Below, piece after piece: positions 53,348 through 62,264 of a DNA stretch of 64,000 nucleotides. The stretch covers positions 1-64,000 of the forward strand of contig NZ_WIDL01000016.1 in the NCBI RefSeq assembly GCF_009496535.1, written 5' to 3'. The notes under the pieces were generated by a model. The model saw only the letters and a list, made by a program, of their open reading frames with translations, was not told the DNA's origin and made no database searches. Origin of the DNA: Stenotrophomonas sp. MYb238. Its GTDB lineage: Bacteria; Pseudomonadota; Gammaproteobacteria; Xanthomonadales; Xanthomonadaceae. The position numbers and the translations under genes are program-made. Positions within the stretch are counted from its first letter, which is position 1; every line of letters starts with the position of its first letter.

Positions 53348-55822
53348 TCAGAACCGGTAGTTCACCTCGACGCCGAACATGCGCGGCATCGGCGCGCTGA
53401 TGCCGAAATCGCGCTGCTGGACGGAGCTGTAGCCGGTCGCCGGGGCGGCGTTGGGCACCATGATCCGCGGCGCGGTGAAGCTCAGGTAGCGCAGGCCGCC
53501 CTGCGGCGTGTCGTCGTCGAACACGTTGGTCACGTACGCGCTGATCCGCCACGATTCGTTCGGGGTCAGGCTCAGGCGCAGGTTGCTCAGCGTGGAGGCG
53601 CCGAACTTGGCCAGGTTGTGCACCTGGATGTAGCGCGCGCCCTCGTAGGTGGTGTCCCAGTTGGCGTCGTAGCCCCAGCCGTTGGACAGCTCGCCGGCGT
53701 AGGCCAGGCCCACGGTCAGCTTGTTGCGCGGCACGAACGGCGATTTGTGCCCGGCCACGTTGGCCAGCGGGCTGCTGGCGTTCGGGTTCGGGTTGGACGC
53801 GTCGGACAGCAGGTCGGCCTGGTCGGCCGAATAGAACTTCTGGATCTCCGAGTCGGTGAAGGCATACACCACCGAGGCCAGCCAGCCCGGCGCGAACGCC
53901 CACTGTCCTTCCAGCTCGAAGCCGCGGATGCGGGTCTCGCCGACGTTGACGGTGTAGGTGTTCACGTAGGGCGTGCCGTTGCGCTGGTACGCCGTGCCGG
54001 ACACGGTCAGGCCCTGGTTCTCCCAGTCGATCTGGTACACGTTGGCGTTCAGGCGCAGGGTGTTGTCCAGCCAGTCGCTCTTGATGCCCAGCTCGTAGTT
54101 GGTGACTTCTTCCTCGTGCACCTTGTTCAGGCCCTGCGCGATCAGGTCGGCGCTGGCCTGGTCGGTCAGGCGGGCGTCGTAGGCGAAGGTGTTGAAGCCG
54201 CCGGGCTTGTTGCCCTTGGACACCAGGCCGAACAGGTTGACGTTCTCGGTGGCCTGGTAGCTCAGGGTCCAGCGCGGGGTGAAGCTGTAGTACTTGGCCG
54301 AAGCGGTGTAGTTGCGGGTATAGGCGATGCCGCTGACCACCGCCGAATTGGAACCGTTGAGGCTCAGTTCGTCCTCGGCGTAGCGCGCTTCCAGCGAGGT
54401 CGTCCACTTGTCGTTGATGTGCCAGCGCAGCTGGCCGTACACGGCGCGGTTGACGGTCTTGTTGCCCGGGTCGGATGGCACCGGCACGCCGGTGCCCAGG
54501 TCGCCGGTGTAACCGGGCAGGCCCTCGGCCTGGTAGTAGTACGCGCCGATCAGGCCGGCCAGGTCGCGCTCCTGGTCGCTGCTCAGACGCAGGCCCTGCG
54601 ACCAGTCCTTGGAGCGGTTCAGGCCGAAGGTCTGCAGCGCGCCCGGCACGGTGATGTTGACCGGGCCGGCCGGGACGATGAGCGCCGGGACCGCGTCGTA
54701 GCTCTGGTCCAGCGCGCTGTAGCGTTCCTGGCGGTTGATGCCGGTGATGGCGCTGAGCAGCCAGCCGTTGTCGAAGTTGTAGTCGATCTTGACGCTGGTG
54801 CGGGTGGCGTCGCTCTTGAGCCCCGGCATCAGCCCCTTGGCCAGGAAGCCGTCGGTGTAGATGCGCCACTCCTCCGGCAGCGGCAGGGTGCCGCAGTAAT
54901 AGCCCTTGGTGCGCGAGACCATGTAGTTGGGCGGGTCGTTCGGGTTCGGCGTGGGCGTGGGCAGGTAGCAGTTGTTCTTGTCCGAGCCGATCAGCGTGAT
55001 CGCCACGTGTTCGTCGCGCGTCTTCTGCCGGCTCACGCGCGCGACGATGTCCAGGTTGTCGGTCGGCGACCAGGCGATGGCGCCCATGGCGCTCAGCGTC
55101 TCGCTGCCGCCGAGGTCCTTGCGGCCGGACGCGGCGTTGTAGAACAGGCTGTCGTTGCCGCGCTTGTTGACGCTGGCCTCGTAGCCGAAGCGGCCGTCCT
55201 CGGTACCGCCGGAGTAGTAGATGCCCAGCTTCTCCTGGCCGTGGTTGCCTGCGCCCAGGGTCAGCTTGCCGCCCGGCGCGCTGCCGGGACGGCGGGTGAT
55301 GTAGTTGACCGCGCCGGCGAAGGTGCTGCGGCCGAAGGCGGCGGCCTGCGGGCCGCGCAGCACCTCGACCTGGGCGATGTTCTCCAGGCCGAAGCTGGAC
55401 ATGTCGCCGTTGACGTAGATGCCGTCGATGAACAGCGAGGCATTGGTGTTGATGTCGTTGGAGGCCGGCGGCGACATGTTGGACATGCCGCGGATCACCG
55501 GCGCGTCCTGGTAGCGGCCGAAGGTGGACCGGAACGAGAAGCCCGGGGTCATGTTGGCCACGTCGCGCAGGTCGACCAGCCCGCGGCGCTCGATGGCCTC
55601 CTCGGAAATGGCGGTGACCGGCAGCGGCGTCTTCTGCAGCGTTTCGCGGATGCCGCGCGCGGTCACCTCCACCGAGTCGAGCTGGGTGACGCTGGGCGAG
55701 GCCGCCTGCCCCTGGTCGCCGGCCGGCTCGGCGCCGGTGTCGGCGGCGGCCGCGGGACCGGCCGCCAGCAGCAGGGCCAGTGCGATGGAAGCGCAGAGCT
55801 GATCGGGTTTTGCGTGCTTCAT
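53348..55822 (-). CDS. TonB-dependent outer-membrane receptor
   Basis: 824-aa receptor: signal peptide (residues 1-26), a TonB box-like start (DSVEVTARGIRETLQKTPLPV), a plug domain to about residue 165 (LVDLRDVANMTPGFSF, VEVLRGPQAAAFGRSTFAGAVNYI) and a 22-strand barrel ending in FGVEVNYRF with the terminal Phe. Plug and barrel resemble receptors for large organic substrates rather than siderophores, and no iron or B12 genes are near. It is the outer-membrane uptake step of the locus. Strand region has several NPN repeats (PNPNASSP, PTPNPNDPPN). Confidence 0.93.
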   Translation of the reverse strand: MKHAKPDQLCASIALALLLAAGPAAAADTGAEPAGDQGQAASPSVTQLDSVEVTARGIRETLQKTPLPVTAISEEAIERRGLVDLRDVANMTPGFSFRSTFGRYQDAPVIRGMSNMSPPASNDINTNASLFIDGIYVNGDMSSFGLENIAQVEVLRGPQAAAFGRSTFAGAVNYITRRPGSAPGGKLTLGAGNHGQEKLGIYYSGGTEDGRFGYEASVNKRGNDSLFYNAASGRKDLGGSETLSAMGAIAWSPTDNLDIVARVSRQKTRDEHVAITLIGSDKNNCYLPTPTPNPNDPPNYMVSRTKGYYCGTLPLPEEWRIYTDGFLAKGLMPGLKSDATRTSVKIDYNFDNGWLLSAITGINRQERYSALDQSYDAVPALIVPAGPVNITVPGALQTFGLNRSKDWSQGLRLSSDQERDLAGLIGAYYYQAEGLPGYTGDLGTGVPVPSDPGNKTVNRAVYGQLRWHINDKWTTSLEARYAEDELSLNGSNSAVVSGIAYTRNYTASAKYYSFTPRWTLSYQATENVNLFGLVSKGNKPGGFNTFAYDARLTDQASADLIAQGLNKVHEEEVTNYELGIKSDWLDNTLRLNANVYQIDWENQGLTVSGTAYQRNGTPYVNTYTVNVGETRIRGFELEGQWAFAPGWLASVVYAFTDSEIQKFYSADQADLLSDASNPNPNASSPLANVAGHKSPFVPRNKLTVGLAYAGELSNGWGYDANWDTTYEGARYIQVHNLAKFGASTLSNLRLSLTPNESWRISAYVTNVFDDDTPQGGLRYLSFTAPRIMVPNAAPATGYSSVQQRDFGISAPMPRMFGVEVNYRF

Positions 55823-55897
55823 GGTTTCGTTTTCCCGGCTGGGGGCGGCAGGCGGGAGAGCGCGCCGCCGCGATGGAAGAGTGGGACGGTTACTGCC

Positions 55898-56785
55898 TCA
55901 ATCCTTGGCGGCGGGCTTGTGCTTCAGGTCCCGGTAGTAGGTCCAACTGGTGACATTGGGCTGCGTCCAGGCCGCCGGGGCCTTGGCGTACTGCGGGTAG
56001 CGCGTGCGCACGCGCTCGCGGATGTCCTGCGGCAGGTCGTCGAGCGAATCGAGCTTGGCGCCCTGCGCCACGTACAGCAGGCCGCCGGGACGCTGGCCCA
56101 GTTCCATCCACGGCAGCCAGGGACCGGTGCGCGTCCAGCTGTAGTCCAGCGGCACGCTCTTCAGCGCCGGGTTCTCCATGTCCTTGCGCGAGGCGAAGAA
56201 CATGAAGTGCTCCGAGCCGGCATAGACCGGCCCTGAGGATTCCAGCGGGAACGCATCGGGCTGCAGCGGGTTGGGATAGGACAGCGGGATGTTCAGGGTG
56301 AGCATCAGGCGGTCGCCCGCCTTCATCCACGGCAGCGCCATCGGCGGGCGGCCCGGCGGGTTGAACGCCTGGTTCACCGGATCGTTGGCGACGTCGACCA
56401 CGGTGTTGCGCTTGCCGCTGATCGGGTTGTCCCAGCTTTCCAGGATCTGCCCGGTCTTGAGGTCGCGGTAGAAGGTCAGCTCGCGCGAGAGCATGCGCCA
56501 GGTGCCGTCGGCCTGCTTCTCCGAGCGGCAGATGTTGTAGCCCTCGAAGCCCATCAGCGGGACCGGCGCCTTGCCGGTCTCCTGCTGGAACAAGGTGCCC
56601 TTCCACCACGCCACCACGTCCTGCGACGGGTCCAGCGAGCAGCGCAGCTTCATCATCGATTCGGCGGCGTCGGCGGCCGCGTCGATGTCCAGGGCCGCGG
56701 CATGGACCGGGAGCATCGCGGCGGCCAGCACCGGCAGGCCCCACCCCTTCTTCGCGACTGCCAGCAAACGGGAAACGTTGTTCAC
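55898..56785 (-). CDS. DUF1838 family exported protein
   Basis: 295-aa protein of the uncharacterised DUF1838 family: WWKGTLFQQETGKAPVPLMGFEGYNICR, DLKTGQILESWDNP, YAGSEHFMFFASRKDM and TRTGPWLPWMELGQRPGGLLY are typical. A signal peptide is cleaved near HAAA. GTG start at 56785 is chosen because of a strong GAGAGGTGG site; upstream ATGs would add a tail and lack such a site. First gene of the five-gene operon with TonB receptor, amine oxidase, acyl-CoA dehydrogenase and FAD-oxidase. An operator candidate is 112 bp upstream. No function is known; the context suggests a periplasmic substrate-handling role. Confidence 0.85.
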   Translation of the reverse strand: MNNVSRLLAVAKKGWGLPVLAAAMLPVHAAALDIDAAADAAESMMKLRCSLDPSQDVVAWWKGTLFQQETGKAPVPLMGFEGYNICRSEKQADGTWRMLSRELTFYRDLKTGQILESWDNPISGKRNTVVDVANDPVNQAFNPPGRPPMALPWMKAGDRLMLTLNIPLSYPNPLQPDAFPLESSGPVYAGSEHFMFFASRKDMENPALKSVPLDYSWTRTGPWLPWMELGQRPGGLLYVAQGAKLDSLDDLPQDIRERVRTRYPQYAKAPAAWTQPNVTSWTYYRDLKHKPAAKD

Positions 56786-57055
56786 GTACCACCTCTCGTT
56801 GGATTGCCTTCGATGCATCGGGCGCTGCATCGTGGTGTGCCGATGCGGCGGCGGTGGCACCGCCACCAATGACATATGGGTATAACAATAGATCTTAAAT
56901 GTCCAGACATTTGAACTGGAATTTCACATTTCCCGCCCCCGCGTCCGGCTGGCGCGGAAATACGCTGCTGCGCGAAGCGCCGGCGTCCGCAAAGTGATGC
57001 GATGCACAACCGCCGTGCGCGTGCGGACGCCGCCGCGCACGGCACTTTGCGGCGC
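56786..57055. promoter_or_regulatory. promoter region of the DUF1838-TonB operon
   Basis: AT-rich centre (about 56875-56935) in an otherwise GC-rich gap. On the minus strand the palindrome AAATGTC-TG-GACATTT is followed by CTATTGTTATACCC; a TATACC -10 with CTGGAC as -35 (16-nt spacer) would place the operator over the -35 element, as expected for a repressor. Confidence 0.5.
56897..56912. promoter_or_regulatory. operator candidate B (AAATGTCCAGACATTT)
   Basis: 16-bp dyad with perfect 7-bp arms AAATGTC / GACATTT around CA. The core TGTCCAGACA differs at one base from the sites at 46893 and 63586. It lies upstream of the DUF1838-TonB-amine-oxidase operon. Confidence 0.65.
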
Positions 57056-57943
57056 CTATTTCTTCGCCGCGAACGTCTGGTCCAGGCTGCGCTCGAACGC
57101 GTGGTAGCCGATGCGCTCGTACAGCTCCTCGCGGGTCTGCATGGTGTCCACCACGTTGCGCTGGTGGCCGTCGCGGCGGATCGCGGTGTAGACGTTCTCG
57201 GCGGCCTTGTTCATCGCGCGGAACGCCGACAGCGGGTAGATGCACATCGCCACGCCGGCCGAGGCCAGTTCCTCGGTCGAGAACAGCGGCGTCTGCCCGA
57301 ACTCGGTGAGGTTGGACAGCAGCGGCACGTCGCCGACCGCCGCGGCGAAGCGCCGGTAGGTGTCCAGATCGTACGAGGCTTCGGCGAACACGCCGTCGGC
57401 GCCGGCCTCGACGCAGGCGATGGCGCGCTCGATGGCCGCGTCCACGCCTTCCATCTGGATCGCGTCGGTGCGCGCGATCAGGAAGAAGTCCGGATCGGTC
57501 TTGGCATCGGCGGCGGCCTTCACCCGGTCGACCATCTCGGCCTTGGAGACGATCTCCTTGTTCGGGCGGTGGCCGCAGCGCTTGGCGCCGACCTGGTCCT
57601 CGATGTGGCAGGCGGCGGCGCCGGCCTTGATCAGCGACTTGACCGTGCGCGCGATGTTGAACGAACTGGGGCCGAAGCCGGTGTCGATGTCCGACAGCAG
57701 CGGCAGGTCGCAGACGTCGGTGATGCGGCGGATGTCGGTGAGCACGTCGTCCAGGGTGGCGATGCCCAGGTCCGGCAGGCCCAGCGAGCCGGCCGCGACG
57801 CCGCCGCCGGACAGGTAGATGGCGCGGAAGCCGGCGCGTTTGGCCAGCAGCGCGTGGTTGGCGTTGATCGTGCCGGGAATCTGCAGCGGCCGTTCCTGCT
57901 TCAATGCGGCGCGGAAACGGGCGCCGGGACTGGCAATGCTCAT
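57056..57943 (-). CDS. prpB: isocitrate lyase/PEP-mutase family, methylisocitrate-lyase-like
   Basis: 295-aa enzyme of the isocitrate lyase/PEP mutase superfamily. Metal ligands in [10 protein letters not shown] (Asp85, Asp87) and the lyase signature [11 protein letters not shown] with Cys123 match 2-methylisocitrate lyase. It cleaves methylisocitrate to succinate and pyruvate in the 2-methylcitrate cycle. Because prpC is absent and a different set of genes surrounds it, another 2-hydroxy- or 2-methyl-dicarboxylate could be the real substrate. ATG at 57943 with an AGAGGA site. Last gene of the six-gene operon. Confidence 0.85.
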   Translation of the reverse strand: MSIASPGARFRAALKQERPLQIPGTINANHALLAKRAGFRAIYLSGGGVAAGSLGLPDLGIATLDDVLTDIRRITDVCDLPLLSDIDTGFGPSSFNIARTVKSLIKAGAAACHIEDQVGAKRCGHRPNKEIVSKAEMVDRVKAAADAKTDPDFFLIARTDAIQMEGVDAAIERAIACVEAGADGVFAEASYDLDTYRRFAAAVGDVPLLSNLTEFGQTPLFSTEELASAGVAMCIYPLSAFRAMNKAAENVYTAIRRDGHQRNVVDTMQTREELYERIGYHAFERSLDQTFAAKK

Positions 57944-57980
57944 CGGTGTTCCTCTGTGGTTGGGCGATGTCCGAGGGACC

Positions 57981-59660
57981 TCACATCGCCGGGTAGTTGG
58001 GCCCGCCGCCACCCTGCGGGGTGACCCACACGATGTTCTGGGTCGGGTCCTTGATGTCGCAGGTCTTGCAGTGCACGCAGTTCTGCGCGTTGATCTGCAG
58101 CCGGGTGTCGCTGCCCTGGCCGACGAACTCGTACACGCCTGCCGGGCAGTAGCGCGCCTCCGGCCCGGCGTATTCGGCCAGGTTGATGCGCACCGGCACC
58201 GTCGGGTCCTTCAGCGTCAGGTGGCTGGGCTGGTCTTCCTCGTGGTTGGTCGAGGACAGGAACACCGAGCTGAGCCGATCGAAGGTCAGCACGTTGTCCG
58301 GCTTGGGGTAGTCGATCTTCGTGTGCCTGCTCGCCGGTTCCAGGCATTCGTGGTCGGCCTTGGCGCGGTGGAGCGTCCACGGCGCGGTGCGCAGGCCCAG
58401 CTTGGGCAGCAACCACTGCTCGATGCCGGTCATCAGCGTGGCCAGGGTGCGGCCCTTCTTGAACCACTGCTTGAAGTTCTTGGACTGCAGCAGCTCGGCC
58501 TTCAGCCAGCTGGCCTCGAAGGCTTCCGGGTAAGCACTCAGTTCATCGCGCGAGCGCCCGGCCGCCAATGCCTCGAACGCCGCCTCGGCGGCCAGCATGC
58601 CGGTCTTGATCGCCGCATGGCTGCCCTTGATGCGGCTGACGTTGAGGTAGCCGGCCTCGCAGCCGACCAGCGCGCCGCCCGGGAACACCGTCTTGGGCAG
58701 CGACAGGATGCCGCCGGCGGTGATCGCGCGTGCGCCATAGGCGATGCGCTTGCCGCCTTCCAGGTGCCTGCGGATCGCCGGGTGGGTCTTGAAGCGCTGG
58801 AACTCCTCGAACGGGCTCAGCCACGGGTTCTTGTAGTCCAGCCCGACCACATAGCCGATGGAGACCTTGCCGCCGTCGGCGTGGTACAGGAACGCGCCAC
58901 CGTAGGTGTCGTCGTCCAGCGGCCAGCCGGCGGCGTGCACCACCAGGCCCGGCTCGTGCCTGGCCGGGTCGATCTGCCACAGCTCCTTGATGCCGATGCC
59001 GTAGGACTGCGGGTCCTTGCCTTCGTCGAGCCTGAAGCGGGAGATCAGCTGGCGGCCGAGGTGGCCGCGCGAGCCTTCGGCGAAGATCGTGTACCTGGCG
59101 TGCAGCTCCATGCCGCGCTCGTAGTTCGGGCCGGGGGTGCCGTCCTTGTGGATGCCCATGTCGCCGGTGGCCACGCCCATCACCGCGCCGGCGTCGTCGT
59201 ACAGCACCTCGGCGGCGGCAAAGCCGGGGAAGATGGCCACTTCCAGCGCCTCGGCCTGCTGCGCCAGCCAGCGCGTGACCTCGCCCAGGTTGACGATGTA
59301 GTTGCCGTGGTTCTGGAAGCACCCGGGCAGCAGCCAGTTGGGGGTGGCCTTGGCGCCGGTGGCGTCCAGGAACAGGAATTCGTCGCGGGTGACGGCCTGC
59401 TTCAGCGGCGCGCCCTTTTCCTGCCAGTCGGGGAACAGCTCGCTCAATGCGCGCGGGTCCATCACCGCGCCGGAGAGGATGTGCGCGCCCGGCTCGGAGC
59501 CCTTCTCCAGCACGCACACCGACAGTTCTTGCCCCTTCTCCATCGCCAGCTGGCGCAGGCGGATGGCCGTAGCCAGGCCGGCCGGGCCGGCGCCCACGAT
59601 CACCACGTCGAACTCCATCGCTTCGCGCGGCGGAAGGGCTGGGGAAACGTCGGTGGTCAT
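57981..59660 (-). CDS. etfD: electron-transfer flavoprotein:ubiquinone oxidoreductase
   Basis: 559-aa inner-membrane enzyme that passes electrons from ETF to ubiquinone. FAD site [17 protein letters not shown] at the N-terminus, [24 protein letters not shown] region for quinone binding, and the 4Fe-4S cluster cysteines in [10 protein letters not shown] and [17 protein letters not shown]. The length is that of the family. Its presence in the locus fits a need to drain electrons from the acyl-CoA dehydrogenase at 50659. The usual etfAB pair is not in the window. Confidence 0.94.
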   Translation of the reverse strand: MTTDVSPALPPREAMEFDVVIVGAGPAGLATAIRLRQLAMEKGQELSVCVLEKGSEPGAHILSGAVMDPRALSELFPDWQEKGAPLKQAVTRDEFLFLDATGAKATPNWLLPGCFQNHGNYIVNLGEVTRWLAQQAEALEVAIFPGFAAAEVLYDDAGAVMGVATGDMGIHKDGTPGPNYERGMELHARYTIFAEGSRGHLGRQLISRFRLDEGKDPQSYGIGIKELWQIDPARHEPGLVVHAAGWPLDDDTYGGAFLYHADGGKVSIGYVVGLDYKNPWLSPFEEFQRFKTHPAIRRHLEGGKRIAYGARAITAGGILSLPKTVFPGGALVGCEAGYLNVSRIKGSHAAIKTGMLAAEAAFEALAAGRSRDELSAYPEAFEASWLKAELLQSKNFKQWFKKGRTLATLMTGIEQWLLPKLGLRTAPWTLHRAKADHECLEPASRHTKIDYPKPDNVLTFDRLSSVFLSSTNHEEDQPSHLTLKDPTVPVRINLAEYAGPEARYCPAGVYEFVGQGSDTRLQINAQNCVHCKTCDIKDPTQNIVWVTPQGGGGPNYPAM

Positions 59661-59715
59661 GCGGATCTCCTGGGTGGGCCACCGCCGGCAGGCGATGGCT
59701 GCCTGAAGGCGTCGA

Positions 59716-60636
59716 TCAACGGGCGGCGGCGACGATCTGCGAAGGCGCGGCGTTCCACAGCAGCGCGGCGCGCCCGGCCAGGTGCGCGAACACCCGCTCC
59801 AGGTGCCCGATGCGATGCGGCTGGCCCATCACCCACGGATGGAGGCTCAAGACCAGCAGCCGGCCCTGGCCGCTGCGCTGCGCTTCTTCCAGCAGGAACT
59901 CGCAGGCGTCGATGACCTGGTCGGCATATTCGGACTCGGCGTGCAGGTTCTCGCCGACGATGAAGCGGTCCTCCAGCTCCATCGACAACGGCAGCGCGGT
60001 CAGCGGCCCGTGCGCGGTGCTGAACGCATACGGCAGCTCGTCGTTGATCCAGTCGCCGAACCATTCGATGCCGGCCTGGCGCAGCAGTTCGGGTGTGTTT
60101 TCCGACTGCGAGCGCGCCGGCGACAGCCAGCCGCGGATCGGCGCGTCCGACCATGGCGCCAGCGCTTCCAGCGTGCGCGCGATGCATTCGGCCTCGCGCT
60201 CGGGCGCCAGCCCGCCATGGTGCACGCTGTCCATGTTCCAGCCATGGGCGACCAGTTCGGCAGCGCGCGCCTTGAGCCTGCGCAGCAGCGCCGGATGGCG
60301 CTGCGCCAGTTCGCCGTTGACCGCGACGCTGGCCTGCAGGCCGTGCCGTTCCAGCGCGTCGAGCACGCGGAACACGCCGACCCGGTTGCCGTAGTCGCGC
60401 AGGGTGTAGTGGCGCAGGTCCGGGTACGGCATCACCATCGAGCCGTGCGGCTTGAAACCCTCGCCCTTCGGGTCGAGCGGGAAGTGCTCCAGCGACAGGT
60501 TGATCCACAGCGCCAGCGGCTTGTCGCCGGGCCAGCGTACGGCCGGGCGCTGCGCCAGCATCGACCAGTCGTAGCGCTCGTGGTCCATGCCGTGGCGCAT
60601 GCGCGGGTATTCGAGATGGCTGCGGTCCAGGCTCAT
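59716..60636 (-). CDS. polysaccharide-deacetylase-fold hydrolase 1 (PuuE-like)
   Basis: 306-aa NodB-homology (CE4-like) protein of the allantoinase PuuE branch. Marks: KPLALWINLSLEHFPL, YGNRVGVFRVLDALERHGLQASVAVNG, ELVAHGWNMDS, GWLSPARSQSENTPELLRQAGIEWFGDWINDELPY and LVLSLHPWVMGQPHRIGHLERV. In PuuE this fold opens the cyclic ureide allantoin without sugar substrates. Its ATG overlaps the stop of a paralogue (ATGA, 60633-60636), so the two may form a heteromer. Confidence 0.82.
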   Translation of the reverse strand: MSLDRSHLEYPRMRHGMDHERYDWSMLAQRPAVRWPGDKPLALWINLSLEHFPLDPKGEGFKPHGSMVMPYPDLRHYTLRDYGNRVGVFRVLDALERHGLQASVAVNGELAQRHPALLRRLKARAAELVAHGWNMDSVHHGGLAPEREAECIARTLEALAPWSDAPIRGWLSPARSQSENTPELLRQAGIEWFGDWINDELPYAFSTAHGPLTALPLSMELEDRFIVGENLHAESEYADQVIDACEFLLEEAQRSGQGRLLVLSLHPWVMGQPHRIGHLERVFAHLAGRAALLWNAAPSQIVAAAR

Positions 60637-61568
60637 GCGGCGTCCTCCGCGGCGACCGCCGCCATCGAGGCCAGCGCGTCGTCGTAGTGGTGGTCCAGGT
60701 AGTGCCGGGCGATCTCGCGGCCGGTGGCCTTCCACACGCCGTCGTGGCCGCAGATGTAGTCCATCGCCTCCTCGAAGGCCGCCAGCCGGTGCGGGTGGCT
60801 GACCTGGTAGGCGTGCAGCGGCACGCACATCACCGTGCCCGAGCGCTCGCCCTCGGCATACAGCCGGTCGAAGGCGTCCTTGATCATCTGCCCGTAGCGG
60901 CGCGGCTCGATCTTGTTGGTGACGTAGACGATGGTGTCGTTGAGCTCCAGCGAATACGGCACCGAGACGAAGCGCCTGCCGGAACGGGTCTTCACCGGCG
61001 TCGGCTGGTCGTCGTGGAACAGGTCGCAGGTGTACAGGCCGCCGGCCTCGGCGAACAGGTCGATGGTGGCGTTGGAGTGCGACAACGCCGGCGCCAGGTA
61101 GCCGTCGCAGTGCTGGCCGGTGTGGCGCGCGATCAGCTCCATCGAATGCCGGATCATCTCCCGCTCCTGCGCCTCGTCCAGGCCGTAGGTGTAGCGGGTG
61201 TTGTAGATGCCGTGGCTGAAGAACTCCCAGCCGCGCTCGGCGGCCATCGCGATCACTTCCGGATGGTGCTCGAGCATGGCGGTGGACAGCGACACCGAGC
61301 CGCGCAGGCCGAAGCGGTCCATCACCCGCATCATGCGCTGGTGGCCGACGCGGTTGCCGTAGTCGCGGGTGCCGTAGCCAAGCACGTCCGGCAGCGGCCG
61401 CGGCCAGGCCTTGCGCTGCGGGTTGGGCGGCGGCGCGTACTCGTAGAACTCGATGTTGGGCGCGATCCACAGCGCCACCCGGGCATTGCCGGGCCAGGTG
61501 ATCTTCGGGCGGCTGTCCCAGGGCCAGTAGTCGTACAGGCCCGGATCGGAGCGGGTGGCGGCGTTCAT
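60633..61568 (-). CDS. polysaccharide-deacetylase-fold hydrolase 2 (PuuE-like)
   Basis: 311-aa paralogue of the next gene, with better conserved family marks: ARVALWIAPNIEFYEY, RDYGNRVGHQRMMRVMDRFGLRGSVSLS, WEFFSHGIYNTRYTYGLDE, HCDGYLAPALSHSNATIDLFAEAG and MCVPLHAYQVSHPHRL. Overlaps both neighbours by ATGA (61565-61568 upstream and 60633-60636 downstream). Likely hydrolyses a ring or linear amide/ureide bond; probably works with the cysteine hydrolase encoded upstream. Confidence 0.82.
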   Translation of the reverse strand: MNAATRSDPGLYDYWPWDSRPKITWPGNARVALWIAPNIEFYEYAPPPNPQRKAWPRPLPDVLGYGTRDYGNRVGHQRMMRVMDRFGLRGSVSLSTAMLEHHPEVIAMAAERGWEFFSHGIYNTRYTYGLDEAQEREMIRHSMELIARHTGQHCDGYLAPALSHSNATIDLFAEAGGLYTCDLFHDDQPTPVKTRSGRRFVSVPYSLELNDTIVYVTNKIEPRRYGQMIKDAFDRLYAEGERSGTVMCVPLHAYQVSHPHRLAAFEEAMDYICGHDGVWKATGREIARHYLDHHYDDALASMAAVAAEDAA

Positions 61569-62239
61569 GCGCGCAGCGCCTGCAGCTGCGCGGCCACCGC
61601 GTCCACGTCCTCGACGTCGCCGTACTTGAGCATGATGTCGCACAGGTTGGCGAAGTGCGGGATCTCGTGCTTGTCGGCCACGCACTGCTCCGGGACGATG
61701 GTGCGGTAGCCGCGCGAGAGGCTGTCGATCACGCAGGCGCGCACGCAACCGGAGGTGGAGCCGCCGGTGACGATCAGCGTGTCGATGCGGTGGAAGGTCA
61801 GCAGCGACCACAGGTTGGTCTCGAAGAACGGGCTGGCCATGCGCTTGTGCATGACGATGTCGCCCGGCCGCACCTCGGCGCGCTGGTCGAACTGGGCGCG
61901 CTCGGAACCGTGCTTGATGTTCTGCAGCGAGTCCGGGGTATCGGTGCGCGTGCCCCAGACGCCGGCGTCCTCGCCCGATTCCAGGTAGGCCACGTAGGTC
62001 CACACCACCGGCAGGCCGAGTGCGCGCACCTGCGCCGACAGCGCGTTGATGTGCTCGATCTGGCGCGGGTCGGTTTCGTAGGCGGTCCTGAACGCGGCCA
62101 GGTCGGTGTAGGCGCGCTGCACGTCGATGTTGACGATGGCCGGGCGTCGGCCGAAGCCGAACCTGGCGCGGTTGGGGTTGGCCTTGACCTGCTCCCAGTA
62201 CTGGCGGGCGGTGAGCGAAGAGGTTTCCATCGCGGGCAT
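61565..62239 (-). CDS. cysteine hydrolase (isochorismatase/N-carbamoylsarcosine amidase type)
   Basis: 224-aa cysteine hydrolase. The Asp-Lys-Cys triad is Asp39 (IVNIDVQRAY), Lys132 (VMHKRMASPF) and Cys165 (GGSTSGCVRACV), followed by VPEQCVADK. N-carbamoylsarcosine amidase and maleamate amidase share this branch; pure isochorismatase is less likely. It would cleave a carbamoyl or amide nitrogen as ammonia. ATG at 62239 with a GGAGA site. Second gene of the six-gene operon; its stop overlaps the next start. Confidence 0.87.
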   Translation of the reverse strand: MPAMETSSLTARQYWEQVKANPNRARFGFGRRPAIVNIDVQRAYTDLAAFRTAYETDPRQIEHINALSAQVRALGLPVVWTYVAYLESGEDAGVWGTRTDTPDSLQNIKHGSERAQFDQRAEVRPGDIVMHKRMASPFFETNLWSLLTFHRIDTLIVTGGSTSGCVRACVIDSLSRGYRTIVPEQCVADKHEIPHFANLCDIMLKYGDVEDVDAVAAQLQALRA

Positions 62240-62264
62240 GGGAAGGTTCTCCGTTGCGGCGGGG

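Noticed and set aside
59716-61568. Chitin or peptidoglycan deacetylases
   Set aside because: Neither protein has an export signal, and the sequence pattern and neighbours are those of the PuuE (allantoinase) branch.
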